From contig NC_047491.1 in assembly GCF_002079055.1 (NCBI RefSeq), positions 372,001 through 436,000 of the forward strand: 64,000 nt of DNA, in the 5' to 3' direction. The notes beneath the pieces were generated by a model that was not told where the DNA came from, searched no databases, and saw only the letters and a list, made by a program, of their open reading frames with translations. The DNA is from Saccharomyces paradoxus. Its lineage: Eukaryota > Ascomycota > Saccharomycetes > Saccharomycetales > Saccharomycetaceae. Positions 11,309 to 21,693 of the stretch are shown here, in pieces. A program made the position numbers and the translations under genes. Positions within the stretch are counted from its first letter, which is position 1, and each line of letters begins with the position of its first letter.

Positions 11309-11851
11309 ATGCTTCCTTTATATCTTTTGACAAATGCAAAGGGACAACAAATGCAAATAGAGTTGAAAAACGGTGAAATCATACAAGGAACATTGACCAA
11401 CGTAGATAATTGGATGAACCTCACCCTTTCTAATGTAACAGAATATAGCGAAGAAAGCGCAATTAATCCTGAAAACAATGCTGATAGCAGTAAGGCCGTA
11501 AAATTAAATGAAATTTATGTTAGAGGGACTTTCATCAAATTTATCAAATTGCAGGATAATATAATTGATAAGGTCAAGCAGCAAATTAATTCTAACAATA
11601 ACTCTAATAGTAACGGCCCTGGGCATAAAAGATACTACAACAATAGGGATTCAAACAACAATAGAGGTAACTACAACAGAAGAAGTAATAATAACAACAG
11701 CAACAGTAACCGCCGTCCATACTCTCAGAATCGTCAGTACAACAACAATAGTAGTAATAGTAATAGCAACAATCAAAATATGAACAATGGTTTAGGTGGA
11801 TCCGTCCAACATCACTTTAACAACTCTTCTCCACAAAAGGTCGAATTCTAA
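11309..11851 (+). CDS. LSM4: Lsm4, Sm-like protein of Lsm1-7 and Lsm2-8 rings
   Basis: Core subunit shared by the cytoplasmic Lsm1-7 ring (mRNA decapping and decay, P-bodies) and the nuclear Lsm2-8 ring (U6 snRNA stability). I take the ATG at 11309 (MLPLYLLTNAKGQQM), the conserved family start, rather than the in-frame GTG 12 bases upstream; this gives 180 residues (about 187 in S. cerevisiae). The Sm fold spans residues 1-90 with an Sm1 motif (NGEIIQGTLTNVDNWMNLTL) and an Sm2 motif around IYVRGTFIKFI. The rest is an Asn/Arg/Ser-rich prion-like tail (about 95-180) known to promote P-body aggregation; length variation in this tail explains the size difference. Confidence 0.96.
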   Translation: MLPLYLLTNAKGQQMQIELKNGEIIQGTLTNVDNWMNLTLSNVTEYSEESAINPENNADSSKAVKLNEIYVRGTFIKFIKLQDNIIDKVKQQINSNNNSNSNGPGHKRYYNNRDSNNNRGNYNRRSNNNNSNSNRRPYSQNRQYNNNSSNSNSNNQNMNNGLGGSVQHHFNNSSPQKVEF

Positions 11852-11969
11852 ACAAAAATTTGTATTATAATAAGTTATGTACATACATAGATATATCGAT
11901 ATATATGTACTGTGTGTGTGAATGTTGATTACCGTTTTTTCTTTTAATTACCGAACTTTTTTCTTTAGT

Positions 11970-14090
11970 TTACATGTTGACTTTCAAGTGGTATATTTTA
12001 TTTATAAACCATGAAGCCGTTAAGTAACTTAATGCACCAAGCCCCAAGCCGCACATTACGTTGAAAAGTAAACTATAACAAATGGAAATTAAGATAGATG
12101 AAAAACCGTGAATGTTTAGCACTGCGAAAATGTAATAGAGCGAGTACAATTCCATATATACTCCACCGCTGAATCCCATCTCAAAGCATTTCCATCTCCA
12201 ATTGTTACGGACCACCTTATCTTCAAAGCAAAATCTTATTAATAAATAACTCCCAATGATTGATATCTCCATAGTGAGCACACATAATAGTATGATACTC
12301 AAGAACAGGAATCCGTAAAAATAATAAAATGTAGTTTTCTCCAACCAAAGAGATTTGTAAACGTATTGCATTTCCACGTAAATTACTAACAAGGGGAAAA
12401 TACCACATAAATAAATGCCGCAATAAATCAATGGGTTGAACTTCGTTCGTGATTTAGGTACGAATAATCTATTGCTATTACTATCGCTTTCATCCTTAGT
12501 AATTCCACTCAACCAATATTGAGGAAGAGGTATGTTATTGGCCACAATACCGCCAAACAAACTGAGCGGTATACAGACAATGAAATAAATGCTCAAGAAA
12601 AATACGATAGTCTTAAATGGTAATGCATTAGTAGAATCATGTGCCCAAACAACACTATTTAATAGAAATGTGCTTACCATTACTATGCCAGGTAAGCTAG
12701 ACCCACAAAGTATAGCAAAAATGGGACTAAATTTCTTACGGTTTTTGGAGTATCTGTTGTCGTCAAGGTAATTGGCATTGATTCTTTTTGTTTTCGTTAC
12801 TATACTAAGTCTTGTCCCAACGAATGATGCCATGAATGCTCCAAGTACAAAACATAATATGGCCATAGTGAGCACACTGTTTCTTACATTATGTAATTTG
12901 TTCATCGAGCATGATATTGTTAATGATCCAATTATGGTAAATAGAAACTGTACCCCAAATGAGACTAACACGATTAAAACTTTCAATCCAAACAGATCCG
13001 GTCTACCATTTTGTATCCAATCCTTCGTCACCATGTAAACGGAGTATTTACCATACTTGTCGTCGTCCAGGCCATCCTCCGCTTCAATTCCTTCTATATT
13101 TATCGTATATTTGGTGGATTCTGAATTGTTTTTATCCGTGTACATGACTCGTACGTAAATAATGAGCGTGATAAATGATATGGACAATACGATTCCCACT
13201 GAATTGGCTAAACTCATCCAATGGAACTGAATGCTCTGTTCGTCAGACAATTCACCTGCGTTTAAGAAATAGTCCCATCTATGATTCCAATCTACTTCAA
13301 ATTCCTCTCTCCAATACACAGAGTAAGTGAATGGCAAATAGGTCAACTCATTTTCATCCTCGGGAATGACTATTTCGTATTGTTCGTAGTTCTTCGATGC
13401 CCCGGGACAATGATAATCTGACACTGATCTTGGATATACTTCAAAGCCGACTACGGTATTTTTATCGTTATTGCTGGCATGGAAACGAATTACTAGCATT
13501 ACGTGATTATGCAGATAAGTTTTGCCGGTATCAGGATCCATGAAGCCTAAAGGAAACCCAGATGCATAGTATTTTTTATGATCAGTTGTGGATATAAACG
13601 TAGTGGCAGCTGGTAATTCGTCATCAATTAGCCATTGTACGACGTATCCCTCCCTTATTAGCTTGTCTAAGGTCTGCATCCCCTCTTTTGTAGTTTTCCG
13701 AGCACATAACGTTTCACACGGATTGTCTTCCCCAAATGTGAGTTTATAGTCGCTTTCCCATTTTCTATCTCCTCTTATTATCTCGTTCAGAGATAAATGA
13801 AGCGGTTTTTTATGCATAGTAGGAGGGCAAGTAAAGGGCAAGTCATAGTATGCGTATGGTAATTGTGTTAAGTCAGATTCTACCTTATTCACAATTAATT
13901 CCAAGGGATCACCCTCCCTATAGAAGTTTGGTGTTATCCACCCGTCATAAAGATTGTTTTGACTGGAGGAGACGACGGGTTCCTGCTCATGCCCTCGCGT
14001 TCGCGATGAGTAGAACTGGTTTCTAAAGATGAGTACCACGATTACTACCGCCATGAGCGCTATGACCGACCTCTTTGGTCTTACTCTCAT
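11970..14090 (-). CDS. TMN3: Tmn3, nonaspanin (TM9SF family)
   Basis: TM9 superfamily member; the yeast paralogues (Emp70/Tmn1, Tmn2, Tmn3) act in endosomal-vacuolar sorting, cell adhesion and filamentous growth. The 706-residue frame (ATG at 14088-14090) matches the family length I recall. It has an N-terminal hydrophobic signal/anchor (residues about 8-25, VIALMAVVIVVLIF), a long lumenal domain to about residue 285 with paired Cys (PFTCPP, NPCETLCARK), then nine predicted transmembrane segments from about residue 292 to the end. The C-terminus is FINKIYHLKVNM; KxD/E-type Golgi-retention motifs are known in this family, but this end matches one only loosely. Confidence 0.95.
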   Translation of the reverse strand: MRVRPKRSVIALMAVVIVVLIFRNQFYSSRTRGHEQEPVVSSSQNNLYDGWITPNFYREGDPLELIVNKVESDLTQLPYAYYDLPFTCPPTMHKKPLHLSLNEIIRGDRKWESDYKLTFGEDNPCETLCARKTTKEGMQTLDKLIREGYVVQWLIDDELPAATTFISTTDHKKYYASGFPLGFMDPDTGKTYLHNHVMLVIRFHASNNDKNTVVGFEVYPRSVSDYHCPGASKNYEQYEIVIPEDENELTYLPFTYSVYWREEFEVDWNHRWDYFLNAGELSDEQSIQFHWMSLANSVGIVLSISFITLIIYVRVMYTDKNNSESTKYTINIEGIEAEDGLDDDKYGKYSVYMVTKDWIQNGRPDLFGLKVLIVLVSFGVQFLFTIIGSLTISCSMNKLHNVRNSVLTMAILCFVLGAFMASFVGTRLSIVTKTKRINANYLDDNRYSKNRKKFSPIFAILCGSSLPGIVMVSTFLLNSVVWAHDSTNALPFKTIVFFLSIYFIVCIPLSLFGGIVANNIPLPQYWLSGITKDESDSNSNRLFVPKSRTKFNPLIYCGIYLCGIFPLLVIYVEMQYVYKSLWLEKTTFYYFYGFLFLSIILLCVLTMEISIIGSYLLIRFCFEDKVVRNNWRWKCFEMGFSGGVYMELYSLYYIFAVLNIHGFSSILISICYSLLFNVMCGLGLGALSYLTASWFINKIYHLKVNM

Positions 14091-14627
14091 TTTTCTCTTT
14101 TCGGTTCACGTCTTTATATTTAGTGTTCTAAAGCCTGATGCAAGAAAGCCAAATGGAGAGGAAGTAGTCTAGCGAGGAAAAAGCGTAGGTATACTACTAT
14201 GCAAATTTGAAAAATGATACGTTGCTTTGTTCATCGAAGCAAACAAACGAGGTGCTTTGGAATGTAGATCTTAAAGTGGAAAAAAGTAAAACAAAAAAAA
14301 AAAAATGAAATATATTTTCCAATTTCGCGAACGCGATTTCGACAAATCAGGCACATCTGAGAAGGGTTCTGAAATCGCAAGAGTCCCGAAAGAGCACTCA
14401 TTATACAGATTAACGGTATCTTTTGTTTAGCTATATTTGTAATTTATATATGGTTACAATCCCCAATCCGGGGCGAGTAAAACTATATAGAATAATTAGG
14501 GAACGTACCTCCATCGGCATCTTTTAACTTAAATATCCCCACCTTTTTCAGCCTATGAAAACAATAGCTTTAAAAGTTAATACATGCAAACAAATCTTGA
14601 GACATATTTTTTTCAACAGTTTCAGAA
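14091..14627. promoter_or_regulatory. TMN3 promoter, BOI2 3' flank
   Basis: 537 bp without a gene. TTTCGCG at 14323-14329 reads CGCGAAA on the TMN3 strand (an SCB), and is followed directly by ACGCGA at 14331-14336 (MCB-like), about 235 bp upstream of the TMN3 start. This composite could give G1/S timing, but I know of no established periodicity for TMN3. A poly-A tract lies near 14292-14305. Confidence 0.4.
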
Positions 14628-17600
14628 CTATGGTTTGTCGGCCTTATGTTTTAAGCTATCCCCGAAGTAATCATCTTCCGTTAAGAATTTACCCTTTTTC
14701 TCTGGTCCACGCACGCTGTTGTTGCGAGCCACTCCAGGTGATAACAACCCGGAAGCTAGTAAGAAAGGGCTGGAAAATCCGTTTGAGCCAAGAGTGGTAT
14801 TTGTAGCGGAGGATAAGTTTGGAGTGGATATAGTATTATCCTCGTCGGAAGTCCGTTGGGTTGACGCTGATATTGTGCGATCAGCTTGGCCTTGATTATT
14901 ATCATGTTGCTGCTGTTGCAGTTGTTGTTGATCCCATAGAAATTGATCCTCGTCTTCCTCATTTTCCAGCATTTGCTGTTCCCTTAGCTTGGTCTCTTCT
15001 CTTGCTTCTGCTAACATCTCTTGTGCTTTGCTCAAGGAAACCGTCGGCGTTGTATAGGAACTGATGATTGGTACCGATGTGTCGATATCAATGGTGGTCT
15101 TAATTAATGCAGCCATCCAACCTCTCATTTCTTCTTTATTGTCTACTGCAAAATAATGCGTGCGAGGTTGCGTAAATGTCAAACCTTTTTTTGAACCTGG
15201 TTGCGGAGGTAATAATTTGAAGCAATACCGGCCTTTACCTGTACTAGCTGCATATAATGATACAAGTTTATCATCTTCCTTAGCGGGTACAACGCGATGA
15301 GCAGTAATATCGATGAGACCTCTTTCTCTTGTGTCCGTAGTGGAACTAAAGTAGGATAACCTGGTACCATGCAATGTGAAAAATCTGGTTTTCCAAGTAC
15401 TCATGGCACCGCTTCCTTTCTTGCTCATCCAACCAGAAAAGTCAGCATCTTTCATTGCCTCTTTAACGCTGATACTTCTTAAACCCTCTATAAATGCGGA
15501 GGTTTGCTTTTTCTTGGCTACAGGTCTAGCGGTCATTTGACGCAAGCTTTTCCCCTTGAGTGCTTCACTTCTGACAGCCTCGCTCGCAGATCTCTTATTT
15601 TTATCATCTTTTACAACTTCCGTGAAATTTTCAGCTTCCTTTGCGCTAACTGATCTTCTTTTTGACCTACTCTTCTTGGATGATTTTTTGTCGATTAGTG
15701 GTGAGCTGTTTTTTTCTGAGGGCGTTGAGGCTATCGCATTCTCTTCAGGACTTGGTGAAGTGCGAGGAGCATTATCAGTGAATTGTTGCCTAAATGGACT
15801 TAGCATAAAGGAACTTTTCCTAAATGAGCTTGTTCGTGATGCACTGCTGCTTCTTTTTACGGACGAGTTCCTCCTGGAATCACTTTTTGATTTAGAAGAT
15901 AATAAGGAGGAGTGTCTCGTTGGTTTCTTCTTGCCCTCCTCGTCACGTGCTGATTTGTCATTATTCATTGATGCCACAGTAGACCCATCAGCATAAATAC
16001 TGGAGGTCGGTCTTTCAAACGTATTCATTGTTTCTTGAAACTGCTCTTCCTCATTGCTAGAATAAGAAGATTTTCGGTTTGAAGGAGATTCAGGAGCATA
16101 TTCACAGTAAACCACAGAATTCCTATTCGTGGACGTTGCCTGGTTGTCTTTACTATCATTTGCAACATTCGTAACCGAGTTGCGGGTGGGGGATGGAATA
16201 GGTGACAACGCCTTCCCACTACCTTGATTGTTTTTAAAAAGTGCAGAACGTGAATTGGAATTAGAATTTGACGAAGAATATTGATCGATATAAGAAGGCT
16301 TTTTAGACCCTGGGTAAGATAAAGTAGGTGATTGCCATGAGTATAGTTGGGTGGGAGAAGGTGATGTCCTTGAATTGCTTAATAGAGGCGATTTTGGAGG
16401 TTGCGCTGGACTGGGATAAGATGGCGGTTTGGGTGCCCTTCTCGGGGAAACAAACAAATGTTCACTACCTGCCATTTCCTCTACGACTTGAGGAATTTGA
16501 ACATCTGGAGTGATATTAGCATTAGCTTCTTGTGAATCAAAAACTAAAGATTTAGGCCGGTGCTTGGAAGCCGAAGAGTTTCTAGTATTGTTGGAGGTGG
16601 GAGTGAAATTCTGTTGTGACGGAAGGTCCTCTAATGATTGAGAAGTCTTTCTAATATGGCCTCTGTAGGAGGCCCTCTGGTCAACGTTCGCGGGAGGCAT
16701 CAATTGGTTATAAGCGTTAGCGTTATTGGTCCTACTAGCTCTATTCAAGGAACGACCATTAGTTCTAATGGCCTCTTTGATCTTCTCAATTTCTTTGAAA
16801 ATCTCAAATCTTGTTCCAAAGGAATTTATATCCAACTCCTTTAAATGAACAAGCTCTAATTCTAATAAGATTTTACCCGATATTTTGTGTTTCTGGAACC
16901 TGGATGCAGATTGAACATCGTATCCTTCCATGATAAAATAAGCTGTTATTTCTTCGGGTGACCAAAACTCTGCTTCTACAGGGTTCAGTTTAGTAGTATC
17001 AATTCCATTGATTAAAGCGGCTTGTTTTTCTAAACCACCGTTTAACAGCTCTGTAGAACTACCCGTGGTTGGATTACCGTTCGATTCGACTACATCCAGC
17101 CCATCAGTCGCTGATAGAATTGTTTCATGGGTTATGCTATGTTCTTCGTCCCTACTCGAATTGATGAAACGATCCGGTGGGCCTATAGAATCGTCTTCAA
17201 GCTCACGTAATGCATTGTCTATGTCGCTCATTGTATTCTTTAAAGACAAGTTTCTTCCGAGCTTGACATTGGCATTTCTTGAAATAGAGGCGGCGGTTTC
17301 AATTGGTTGTGGGGTGGGGAGTTCACTATTTGAATCGTTTTCATTGATAAATGTGCTAGAAAGAAGAGGATCCTCATTGGCTAAAGGACTATATATTCTC
17401 TTGGTAGACTTGGCTCTCATCAAAGGCGGAGCTTTTTCCACCGTTATCTTTTGAGTGAAGACTACCGGATATAAACCTTCTTCATTGGTCCTTAGGTTAC
17501 GACCAAAATACCAGCCATCTTTGTATTCTTCATCATCAGTTATCACTTTGATCTTGTCACCAGGCTTCATATCTAGTTCATCTTCCATTCGCTTAAAATA

Positions 17601-17759
17601 CTCATTAATGGCAATATACATGGGGAAATTGCCACCCTCACGCCCACTTGCACTTCCTTTGCTGTCATAGTCCGGTGATAAGGTGTCAGATACGTCTTTG
17701 TCTCTACTGACAGCGGTGTTGAGTTGTGAGAGTGTGGGCATTTCTCTACCATTACTCAT
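14628..17759 (-). CDS. BOI2: Boi2, SH3-SAM-PH polarity scaffold
   Basis: Bud-site protein acting with its paralogue Boi1 in polarised growth: it binds Bem1, Cdc42-pathway proteins and exocyst subunits at the plasma membrane. I start at the ATG at 17757-17759 (MSNGREMPTLSQLNTAVSRD), as in S. cerevisiae, giving 1043 residues; an in-frame ATG 45 bases upstream would add MNHTYFSAANFEHIK. Domains: SH3 at about 46-106 (MYIAINEYFKRMEDEL to GLYPVVF), SAM at about 265-330 (WSPEEITAYFIMEGY), proline-rich Bem1-binding region near 450-470 (APKPPSYPSPAQPP), basic Ser-rich linker, and PH at about 776-890 (FSGWMSKKGSGAMSTWKTRF). The C-terminal tail is Gln-rich and acidic. Confidence 0.95.
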   Translation of the reverse strand: MSNGREMPTLSQLNTAVSRDKDVSDTLSPDYDSKGSASGREGGNFPMYIAINEYFKRMEDELDMKPGDKIKVITDDEEYKDGWYFGRNLRTNEEGLYPVVFTQKITVEKAPPLMRAKSTKRIYSPLANEDPLLSSTFINENDSNSELPTPQPIETAASISRNANVKLGRNLSLKNTMSDIDNALRELEDDSIGPPDRFINSSRDEEHSITHETILSATDGLDVVESNGNPTTGSSTELLNGGLEKQAALINGIDTTKLNPVEAEFWSPEEITAYFIMEGYDVQSASRFQKHKISGKILLELELVHLKELDINSFGTRFEIFKEIEKIKEAIRTNGRSLNRASRTNNANAYNQLMPPANVDQRASYRGHIRKTSQSLEDLPSQQNFTPTSNNTRNSSASKHRPKSLVFDSQEANANITPDVQIPQVVEEMAGSEHLFVSPRRAPKPPSYPSPAQPPKSPLLSNSRTSPSPTQLYSWQSPTLSYPGSKKPSYIDQYSSSNSNSNSRSALFKNNQGSGKALSPIPSPTRNSVTNVANDSKDNQATSTNRNSVVYCEYAPESPSNRKSSYSSNEEEQFQETMNTFERPTSSIYADGSTVASMNNDKSARDEEGKKKPTRHSSLLSSKSKSDSRRNSSVKRSSSASRTSSFRKSSFMLSPFRQQFTDNAPRTSPSPEENAIASTPSEKNSSPLIDKKSSKKSRSKRRSVSAKEAENFTEVVKDDKNKRSASEAVRSEALKGKSLRQMTARPVAKKKQTSAFIEGLRSISVKEAMKDADFSGWMSKKGSGAMSTWKTRFFTLHGTRLSYFSSTTDTRERGLIDITAHRVVPAKEDDKLVSLYAASTGKGRYCFKLLPPQPGSKKGLTFTQPRTHYFAVDNKEEMRGWMAALIKTTIDIDTSVPIISSYTTPTVSLSKAQEMLAEAREETKLREQQMLENEEDEDQFLWDQQQLQQQQHDNNQGQADRTISASTQRTSDEDNTISTPNLSSATNTTLGSNGFSSPFLLASGLLSPGVARNNSVRGPEKKGKFLTEDDYFGDSLKHKADKP

Positions 17760-18344
17760 CTTTATATGTTCAAAGTTTGCTGCGGAGAAGTAGGTATGAT
17801 TCAATAAATATGACTAAAATGGAAAAAAATAAAACTGAAAAGCAGTTATAGGCTGTTTCGACGGCTCTAAGAATGTGTAAACAGAGTGGAGTTACACAAG
17901 TGATACCAAAAGAAAAATTAACAATATCCGCTGTCTTTAGAAAACTGGAAGGGTTTATCGGAAGCTAACTATTGATGAAAAGGAGAGAGTAAAATTGGCC
18001 AGCTTTACACTGAATACTAAAATCAGCTTTCTTTAACGCTTTGAATAAAGAGACCTCACTTTATTGATGAATTTGTCCTCATCAATCTAAGCACTTTGAA
18101 TAGCGGCTGTGATAAGTTTTGTTTTTAAAAAAAAAAAACGAATCTCTCCTTCTTCGTTCATACAGCATCGGTCTGGGAGAGCGATGAGAAAAAGGCACCA
18201 CGTGACTGAAGAGTCGCCTTTTAAGCGAACGTCCGTTTACCATCTGCATGTATGTTGCGATGAAAACGTGTATGTCAGTAAAGAAGAGGCTTACTACTTT
18301 TAGTTATCTTATAGAGTCTATTTATGGAATTGTTTCTCCTATGC
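17760..18344. other. intergenic: BOI2 promoter and SPR6 3' end
   Basis: 585 bp, no gene seen. A short open frame at 18109-18303 looks like chance. There is a poly-A run near 18126-18137. No clear factor site recognised. Confidence 0.5.
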
Positions 18345-18920
18345 TCAAAAATATAAGGATGAAAACTCATCGGCTATGCTGTCATAGAGTCGTGTGGAGG
18401 GCGCAGCCCGATTAAGTACAACCGACTGGTCACAACTGAAACGAGTCAACGGACTTGGAAAGAGAGTGGCTTGCTGGCATGCACACCTTTCTCCGGGTTT
18501 TGGGTGAACGCCATGTTTTATGCCGTGGAGCAGGCATCTCGTACCTCTCAAATCCCTGATTCCTGCAAAATTTCCGAAACGCAGAGTTACGGGGCCTGAC
18601 AAGCAGCCATGTTCCAGCGTTATTGGTTTCCTTGATTTCTTTTGCTTTTTCAAAAATTTCTTAACGTGAGTTTTTTTTTTCCTACTTGGACTAATTTCTT
18701 GAAGGTAACTCTGCTGTCTATTTGAATCACATGAGCCCTGTAGCAACAACTCCATCATTCTGTCATCAAGCATATCTTGAATATCATTACATTTTCTTTT
18801 TAATAATATTTCCGCTGTGAAAGAAGACTTTACGTTTTGCAGACTGTTGTTAGAATACAGAGGATAAATCCAATGTATATTGGAGGAAGAGTACGATTGC
18901 CATATATTTGAAACAGCCAT
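18345..18920 (-). CDS. SPR6: Spr6, sporulation-specific protein of unknown function
   Basis: Called by synteny between BOI2 and SLX8 and by size: from the ATG at 18918-18920 (MAVSNIWQSYSSSN) the frame is 191 residues, the length I recall for S. cerevisiae Spr6. The gene is expressed in sporulation and its molecular role is unknown. The protein is basic, with a Lys-rich patch near residues 81-96 (SRKKKTHVKKFLKKQKKSRK) and several Cys in the C-terminal half (CLSGPV, CLLHG, CACQQ). No domain recognised; it looks poorly conserved. A TTG two codons upstream is not a credible start. Confidence 0.8.
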   Translation of the reverse strand: MAVSNIWQSYSSSNIHWIYPLYSNNSLQNVKSSFTAEILLKRKCNDIQDMLDDRMMELLLQGSCDSNRQQSYLQEISPSRKKKTHVKKFLKKQKKSRKPITLEHGCLSGPVTLRFGNFAGIRDLRGTRCLLHGIKHGVHPKPGERCACQQATLFPSPLTRFSCDQSVVLNRAAPSTRLYDSIADEFSSLYF

Positions 18921-19394
18921 AAGCAATAAAATACAACTCGAATCAAAACAGTAGCTGCAGGAACAAAAAAGTAATTTTTTGAATTTTAGTTATGCTGTGC
19001 CAAATGATCTTGAATTTTTTTCTTTTTCTGTAATACGCTCAGCTCTAGTTATATGTTGGGACTCCCCTTTCTTTTATTATTCTTCGTTTGTGTATCCACT
19101 ACACAGTGGTATGGGGATAGCTATATACTTCTCCGTGTCGATTAATGCCTTTTTTCCTTTGTCCTCTTTCCTCCATTTCTAGCCATTTTTGTGTAGATGG
19201 TCCAAATTTCTCGGACTTTTTTTATCTTAGCAGAAAAGCTATCAATAACCAAGAAGTAAAAAGGTAAGAAATTAGGATTCTACTGATAGGGAACTATCAT
19301 CACCTAAGGGAATCCAGCTATTCCATAGACTCCTTTTCTTGTGAATATATCTGTAAAACACATGCGAACGGAGAGAATACTCGGTCACTTACAA
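18921..19394. promoter_or_regulatory. SPR6 promoter with possible middle-sporulation element
   Basis: 474 bp. At 19186-19193 the minus strand reads CACAAAAA, close to the Ndt80 middle-sporulation element (core CRCAAAW), about 265 bp upstream of the SPR6 start. That fits the sporulation-specific expression of SPR6, but the core is short and could be chance. Nothing else recognised. Confidence 0.35.
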
Positions 19395-20213
19395 CTAGCT
19401 TTTCACCTTTTTCTTGACTTGCTTTTTCCTTAGTATAATCAGCCTCACGTCTTTTAAATACACTTTACTTCTACAAAGAGCGCAATGGCCGAACTGTCTA
19501 CAGGTTCTGGAGCTATTGACCATTTGAAACAGACATGGACAACAAAACACGTGGCCACATAAGGTCATGAGCGCAGTCTCTGGAGGTTCAAAGCAAATTG
19601 GGCAACGATAGTCCTTGGCTGCACCATACTCTTTGGGCACTTCTTTGGTCTCCTCCTGGAAGTCGTCATCTGATATTTGCAACACTTGCTGCTCTTCAGC
19701 GTCTAAGTCTATGGCGTCTGTAGTTAAATCAACAGTTTGTTCCTTGCTGTTCGTTCCGGGGTTCGTTGCTGGCGGTGCTGCTTCCAGCGTTGGGGAAGCA
19801 CTCGAAGTATTTGCTGTTTGTGAAAGGAGCTCAACTGTGTGCGGTTCTTCGTCATGGTTCGTTAGTGCGGCATTACTACTAGAATCTGCTTCGAGGCCTT
19901 CGTTGGACGCTGTTCCCCTGTCATTATTTCTGAAATCATTGTTAGTGGTGTTATGACCGCTACCTGAGCCGTCTTCAAGCGCCCTAAACAGGGATAGATC
20001 TTCCTCTTCTTCAGAAGCATTCTCAAGAGTTCTCTCTCCAACGATTTCCACTACTGCTTCTGGGCTGTTGTGGTGGTTATCTATGACGGTATTTTGTATT
20101 CTCGGTATGCAATTTTCCTCTTCTTCGTTGTTCCGCTCAACTGACTCTATTCTTACCCTTTTAATTCGCAGGTTTTCATCTTCTGGACTTTGATTGTCAG
20201 GCCTTCTTATCAT
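19395..20213 (-). CDS. SLX8: Slx8, RING subunit of the Slx5-Slx8 SUMO-targeted ubiquitin ligase
   Basis: Slx8 is the catalytic E3 subunit that, with Slx5, ubiquitinates SUMO-modified proteins and protects genome stability at stalled forks and at nuclear pores. The 272-residue frame (ATG at 20211-20213) ends in a C3HC4 RING at about residues 204-247: CPIC, CGHVFCCPC, then CALC. The N-terminal 200 residues are acidic and low complexity; hydrophobic-acidic stretches near 162-190 (VDLTTDAIDLDAEE, VLQISDDDF) look like SUMO-interacting motifs. A basic tail (KKQVKKKVKS) closes the protein. S. cerevisiae Slx8 is about 274 residues. Confidence 0.94.
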   Translation of the reverse strand: MIRRPDNQSPEDENLRIKRVRIESVERNNEEEENCIPRIQNTVIDNHHNSPEAVVEIVGERTLENASEEEEDLSLFRALEDGSGSGHNTTNNDFRNNDRGTASNEGLEADSSSNAALTNHDEEPHTVELLSQTANTSSASPTLEAAPPATNPGTNSKEQTVDLTTDAIDLDAEEQQVLQISDDDFQEETKEVPKEYGAAKDYRCPICFEPPETALMTLCGHVFCCPCLFQMVNSSRTCRQFGHCALCRSKVYLKDVRLIILRKKQVKKKVKS

Positions 20214-20809
20214 ACAAGGCGTTATTAATTTACTCGTTTGTTGCTTAACTGGCTTTTATTTTGGCTCGATAGGAAAAGAGGTATGGTTAATGGAAGAAAA
20301 AATGTTGTGCTTAGCAATTTTCCAAGTACTCTGATTTCTGACATATTATCTCTTCTCTCCTGTAATTTCCTAAATACGAATATGTGTAGAAAACAGTTCT
20401 TTTCTTCCCATTGTATACATCCGTACATTATTGTAGAACCCAAATCTTTTTCATTCTGTTTTTTGAAAGACTTTTTTTTTTCAACGAGATACCGCCCTCT
20501 TCAACCATGAGCAAGGCGAGAGCACCTTCTGCTTACGCTTCTTTTTCCCTGCCGGAAGCTACTGAGTCTCCTCTGGTACGCTGGGCGCAGGCAGAGACAG
20601 TAACTAACGATCTTTCACTTGGGTGGGAAAGCTGAAACCAGTACGGTTCCGCCCGGGTTTGCTGCTCTGAGACTGGAAGGAAATCATAGTTTCTTTTCAG
20701 TTGGACAGAGAGTTATAATCAAGAAGTATATAGATTTTGAATATTGGATAGATATAATATATTATTATTTCACAAAAAATCGAGAAATCACGATAATAAT
20801 ACAGCAAAA
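20214..20809. promoter_or_regulatory. divergent SLX8-RPL23B promoter with Rap1 site
   Basis: ACATCCGTACATT at 20417-20429 is a good match to the Rap1 site form used in ribosomal-protein promoters, about 385 bp upstream of the RPL23B ATG. T-rich tracts follow at 20439-20482, the usual arrangement for these promoters. Short open frames here (20238-20510, 20411-20635) are chance. Confidence 0.65.
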
Positions 20810-21693
20810 ATGTCAGGTAACGGTGCTCAAGGTACAAAATTCAGAATTTCTGTATGTTAAAACCGAAACAAGTGGAGAAACCCATTTAAAATACGCAAAA
20901 ATGTCGCCAACAAGCAACTATGAAATATATTTCCGGGGAAGAATGTTACAACCAAAATAATTAATGTTTAAGAGTGTGATAGTCAGTGAATGAATATAGT
21001 GGGGAGCCAGAAAGCGGAAGTGCAGGAATCATTCTTAGTGGTCTTTCCATGCCTGCATCCGGATAGCAAAATCCATTTTCAACCCTTACAGCATTAATTA
21101 AATGCTTTCCAACTGACAACAGAGAAAACGTTACTTTTTGTTATGACATGTGGAAGTTCTATGTGAAATACAGAAGCTCCCAGAAGTCTAGTTGTAGGAT
21201 CATTCATGTCCAAGGAAATATATCTTGTGTTGATGGCCCATCCTCATCAAGATAGGATTGATTTACTAACAGATTAATTGTGTGGTCACCTTTATGTGGC
21301 ACTCGCATTTTTTTTAAATAGTTAGGTTTACCAGTTGGTGCCATCATGAACTGTGCTGACAACAGTGGTGCCAGAAACTTGTACATCATCGCCGTCAAAG
21401 GTTCTGGTTCTAGATTGAACAGATTACCAGCCGCCTCCTTAGGTGATATGGTTATGGCCACTGTTAAGAAGGGTAAGCCAGAATTGAGAAAGAAGGTTAT
21501 GCCAGCTATTGTTGTCCGTCAAGCTAAGTCTTGGAGAAGAAGAGACGGTGTCTTTTTGTACTTCGAAGACAATGCTGGTGTCATCGCCAATCCTAAGGGT
21601 GAAATGAAGGGTTCCGCCATCACTGGTCCAGTCGGTAAGGAATGTGCCGACTTATGGCCAAGAGTTGCTTCCAACTCTGGTGTCGTTGTTTAA
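20810..21693 (+). CDS. RPL23B: ribosomal protein uL14 (L23), two exons
   Basis: 60S subunit protein uL14, located at the inter-subunit bridge near the GTPase centre. Exon 1 is 20810-20851 (14 codons, [14 protein letters not shown]). The intron is 20852-21321. Exon 2 is 21322-21693 and resumes [20 protein letters not shown]. The spliced product is 137 residues, the exact family length, ending SNSGVVV. The uL14 signature ([18 protein letters not shown], then [17 protein letters not shown]) is intact. Exon 2 uses strongly biased codons of highly expressed genes. Synteny with SHO1 and SLX8 points to the B copy of the RPL23A/B pair. Confidence 0.97.
20852..21321 (+). other. RPL23B intron (470 nt)
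   Basis: 5' splice site GTATGT at 20852-20857, branch site TACTAAC at 21264-21270, a U-rich stretch at 21308-21315, and AG at 21320-21321. Length is typical for yeast ribosomal-protein introns. No embedded snoRNA was recognised. Confidence 0.95.

Noticed and set aside
17757-17804. Extended BOI2 start adding 15 residues
   Set aside because: The downstream ATG at 17759 matches the S. cerevisiae start, and the extension has no recognisable feature.
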